Source: Candidatus Zixiibacteriota bacterium (GTDB lineage: Bacteria; JAAXHH01). Taken from it: a stretch of 33,498 nt of DNA. The position numbers and the translations under genes are program-made. Below are positions 31,108-33,498 of the stretch, piece by piece. The stretch's first letter is position 1. The number at the start of each line of letters is the position of its first letter. The DNA is taken from NCBI GenBank assembly GCA_016867335.1, contig VGJU01000015.1, forward strand, positions 1-33,498, in the 5' to 3' direction. A model generated the notes under the pieces. The model worked only from the letters and a program-made list of their open reading frames with translations. It was not told the DNA's origin and did not search any database.

Positions 31108-32895
31108 ATGCGTCGCTCGATCAAACACGTTTTGTTTCTGGAACCCAAATCTTCCCATCTGCACGTATACTCCGACGCTTATATACCTCGCATCGGAAGC
31201 CTGATGCTTGCTACCATCCTGCGTAACAAAGGGTACGGCATTCGGGTCATGCTCGAAGAAGTGGAACGGGTCGATACCGCGGCTTTTGCCGAGTCCGACG
31301 TGATCTGTATTTCCAGTCTGACTTCCACCGCGCCGGGCTCGTATCAGTACGCCGATTTTATTCGCAACGTCTACCCCGACAAGATCGTGCTCATGGGCGG
31401 GACGCATCCGACCTTTATGCCGGAAGAAGCCCTCGAACATTGCGATTTTGTCGTATGTGGCGAAGGCGAGGAGACGCTTGTGGAGTTGCTCGAATGTATC
31501 CAAGCAGGGGCCGATTTTCGCAATATCCCCAACCTTTCGTGGAAGGAAAACGGTCGCGTTTTTAGCAACCCGCAACGCCCCAAGACCGAAGACCTCGACG
31601 TTTTGCCTGTCCCGGACTTCAACCTGATTCCGCGCGGCAAGATGGACATCATGTCGATCCAGACGCAACGCGGGTGTCCATGGGATTGCAGTTTCTGCAC
31701 CGTGACCAAACTTAACGGTCACAAACTGCGCGGTCATTCCGTGGAACGGGTGCTCGACATGATGGAAACGTATCTCAAGCATCCCGACCTTGTGTATCTG
31801 TTTTTTGCCGACGACATTTTCAACGTGCCGGTCGAGCGAACCATGGCCATCATGCAAGGTATGATCGACCGAAAACTGCGAATACCTTGGGCGGCTCAGA
31901 TGCGTCACGAAGTATCCAAACAACCTGCGCTGTTGAAAAAAATGCGCGAAGCCGGCTGTGACCGGATCATGGTAGGGTTCGAGTCGATAGACGAGACGGC
32001 GCTCGAACTGTACGGGAAAAAGGAAACCGCGCGCGATGTGGAACGCGCCATCGACTCGATACACGAACACGGAATCGATATTCACGCCATGTTTATCGCC
32101 GGCGCGAATTCGGATCGACGTGAGACCATCGAATACCAGTTCGATTTTGCTCGTCGCAAAGGTCTCGCCACCTCGCAGTGCATGATTCTTACCTATCTGC
32201 CCGGTGCGGACGATACGGTTCGCTACAATCTGCAAGGCGGTGATTATCTGAGCCGCGACTGGAGCCATTACGACGGGCACCATGCCAATCATCTGCATCC
32301 CAACATGACCCGCTTTGAGTTGGTCAACACCGTGATGAAGGGCATGCAAAGCATGTACTCGCCCGGACGCATTACAAGCAAGTTTATCAAGGCTGGCGTG
32401 AGTCTTTTGAAATTCGACAAACGCGAAGCCGCCCGACAATTGCGCAACGGCCTGCTTCGGCTTAACGGACACTCCATCCTCAATCGGTGGTTCAAGGAAC
32501 ACGTCGAATATATGCACGAGTTGCGGGCCGAAAACATTTCGCTCAACCCGGATCGATACAAACGTGTCCTGCTGGCCGTATCCAACGTGGATGTAAGAGG
32601 TGTGCTGCACGGCTTTCTGACGGAAATGGGTGTGCGGGTCGAGGTGTTTAGCGAGGAGCATCTGGCCGGAATACGGGATTCCGATCTGGTGGTTATGGCC
32701 AACGAAACCGTCGAGGAAATGCGCAAACGGGTTCAAAATCTCCATATCTTTCCCGTCTACGACAAAAATACACGGATGGACCGTACGCTGACCCAACTTG
32801 GTATTCTGTTTACGGAGAATATCGACAAGGTGCGGGAGGCCATTTCGACGGTGCGTATTCAGCAGGCTGCTCTGACTCCGGCGTCCGAAGGATAG
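31108..32895 (+). CDS. B12-binding-domain radical SAM protein
   Basis: This is a 595-residue protein. An N-terminal Rossmann-like cobalamin-binding-type domain (about 1-150) includes LMGGTHPTFMPEEAL and CGEGEETLVELL, the usual wording of the B12-binding/radical SAM group (BchE/P-methylase-like). It is followed by a radical SAM core with C190-x3-C194-x2-C197 (RGCPWDCSFCTVTK). A large C-terminal extension (about 400-595) follows, including a second small Rossmann-like part (VLLAVSNVDVRGVL). The classical DxHxxG cobalamin motif is not seen, so B12 may bind without the lower His ligand or not at all. GGAGG lies upstream of the ATG. The reaction is unknown; methylation or ring formation on a lipid or cofactor is possible. 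A bidirectional terminator follows. Confidence 0.88.
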   Translation: MRRSIKHVLFLEPKSSHLHVYSDAYIPRIGSLMLATILRNKGYGIRVMLEEVERVDTAAFAESDVICISSLTSTAPGSYQYADFIRNVYPDKIVLMGGTHPTFMPEEALEHCDFVVCGEGEETLVELLECIQAGADFRNIPNLSWKENGRVFSNPQRPKTEDLDVLPVPDFNLIPRGKMDIMSIQTQRGCPWDCSFCTVTKLNGHKLRGHSVERVLDMMETYLKHPDLVYLFFADDIFNVPVERTMAIMQGMIDRKLRIPWAAQMRHEVSKQPALLKKMREAGCDRIMVGFESIDETALELYGKKETARDVERAIDSIHEHGIDIHAMFIAGANSDRRETIEYQFDFARRKGLATSQCMILTYLPGADDTVRYNLQGGDYLSRDWSHYDGHHANHLHPNMTRFELVNTVMKGMQSMYSPGRITSKFIKAGVSLLKFDKREAARQLRNGLLRLNGHSILNRWFKEHVEYMHELRAENISLNPDRYKRVLLAVSNVDVRGVLHGFLTEMGVRVEVFSEEHLAGIRDSDLVVMANETVEEMRKRVQNLHIFPVYDKNTRMDRTLTQLGILFTENIDKVREAISTVRIQQAALTPASEG

Positions 32896-32921
32896 GCATG
32901 TTTCGGTGACGATAGGAAAAT

Positions 32922-32959
32922 AAAAAAAGCGTCCGTTTTGTTTAGGACGCCTTTTTTAT
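32922..32959. terminator. Bidirectional rho-independent terminator
   Basis: GCGTCC (32929-32934) and GGACGC (32945-32950) form the stem, with seven A on the left and CTTTTTT on the right. It lies between the convergent radical SAM and phosphatase genes and can serve both. Confidence 0.85.
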
Positions 32960-32990
32960 TTCAAGTTATGCCGGATACAAGCGGATAGAC

Positions 32991-33498
32991 TTATCGTCCG
33001 AATATGCCACACAGCGGCGTCAGATCGGCACATCCGCCTGTAGCTACAAAGGGGAGAAACGTTTTTTCGTAATGGGACAAGTCGTGGGCAAGCGGAAACA
33101 GGGGGTCTAGCGAGAAGTCCATGATTTGCCCGCCGGCTTCTTGGAGGATCAGCCCGCCGGCTGCGATGTCCCACAGCTTGGTGGAATCGGCAAACGCCCC
33201 GTCGAGCCATCCGCAGGCGGTATAGCACAGATGGAGCACCGCCGATCCGAAATTGCGGTATTCGTCAAAACGCTCTAACATGGCAAGGATATGAGGGGGA
33301 GCGGCTCCGATAAACCGGGAAGAGTAGCCGAAAAGCGAATATTCGGTAAGCGGCACGGTTCGGACATAAATCCGGACGTCGTCTCGAAAAGCGCCGTGAC
33401 CGCACACCGCGTGAAAGAGTTCGTCTCGGGTCGGGTCGTACGCCACACCGACATGGGGACGACCGTCTTCAAGCACGCCGATGGATACGCAGTAGGCC
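32991..33498 (-). CDS. Inositol monophosphatase-family phosphatase (5' partial)
   Basis: This is the C-terminal part of a lithium-sensitive phosphatase family protein. It is open through the right window edge, and codons before the GTG at 33476 already read AYCVSIG, an internal IMPase strand. Visible blocks are LEDGRPHVGVAYDPTRDELF and the metal/substrate motif TKLWDIAAGGLILQEAGG (the WD-x-AAG-x-x-(I/L)-x-x-EAGG signature). The N-terminal metal motifs fall outside the window. Family members remove phosphate from inositol, histidinol, fructose bisphosphate or PAP; the substrate cannot be told here. It ends 32 bases from the terminator shared with the radical SAM gene. Confidence 0.9.
   Translation of the reverse strand, partial: AYCVSIGVLEDGRPHVGVAYDPTRDELFHAVCGHGAFRDDVRIYVRTVPLTEYSLFGYSSRFIGAAPPHILAMLERFDEYRNFGSAVLHLCYTACGWLDGAFADSTKLWDIAAGGLILQEAGGQIMDFSLDPLFPLAHDLSHYEKTFLPFVATGGCADLTPLCGIFGR

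Noticed and set aside
31084-32796. A 570-codon leftward frame opposite the radical SAM gene
   Set aside because: Antisense shadow of a gene with a clear radical SAM cluster and ribosome site.
1-33498. CRISPR arrays, tRNA or rRNA genes, insertion sequences, prophage genes
   Set aside because: None could be seen on reading both strands; only the Uma2 remnant hints at mobile DNA.

Overview
This 33.5 kb window is dense bacterial chromosomal DNA with GC in the mid-50s by eye. It holds about 36 protein genes, no rRNA or tRNA that I can find, no CRISPR array and no intact mobile element. The gene set suggests an uncultured, probably diderm, environmental bacterium. The evidence is two phytanoyl-CoA-dioxygenase-family proteins, an RraA/HpcH/luciferase-like cluster, a CehA/McbA metallohydrolase, a BatA/VWA protein, a lipoprotein, TatA, YceI and a coproporphyrin-type heme branch. 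Poribacteria, Latescibacterota and planctomycete-like lineages fit this style, but that is inference from gene content. TGA is a normal stop here (for example the PhyH, MerA-like and HemH genes), so the genetic code is standard.

Layout. 1-5.3 kb: the end of an AGXT2L-like class III aminotransferase, converging on an operon of PhyH and aldo/keto reductase. Divergent from that operon are a beta-propeller glycosidase-like protein and a YbgC-like thioesterase. A frameshifted, truncated Uma2 endonuclease remnant follows. 5.3-9.8 kb: a MerA-like flavoprotein with its VTT-domain membrane partner, a divergent lipoprotein/TlpA-thioredoxin pair, a strong bidirectional terminator, and a YceI gene with a frameshift near its 3' end. 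9.8-12.7 kb: an unusual ATP-grasp/SET-domain fusion and a second PhyH protein. 12.7-16.3 kb: ferrochelatase, translationally coupled to a DUF559/Vsr-like nuclease, divergent from HemQ; then MutY. 16.3-20.2 kb: HpcH aldolase, then a leftward run of YkgJ, a RibD-type reductase, RraA and an LLM flavin oxidoreductase. 20.2-25.5 kb: two STAS proteins around a CehA-like metallohydrolase, a hidden SelW-like selenoprotein, a single-domain response regulator and an MBL-fold hydrolase. 25.5-33.5 kb: TatA, an unknown gene, HflX, a BatA/VWA protein, CarA, a cobalamin-binding-type radical SAM protein and part of an inositol-monophosphatase-family gene.

The most notable discovery is at 23815-24045 on the minus strand. 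An apparently empty stretch encodes a 76-residue Rdx/SelW-type protein whose CxxC motif is C-A-D-TGA. A GC-rich hairpin with a GGUCU apical loop begins just downstream of the TGA, at the right distance for a bacterial SECIS. This gene is missed by any caller that treats TGA only as a stop. Second is the ATP-grasp plus SET plus post-SET-cysteine fusion at 9862-11325. Other points are divergent promoters sharing one -10 region (20198-20250), an apparently leaderless response-regulator mRNA, several palindromes in divergent intergenic regions, and two single-base indels in G/C runs.
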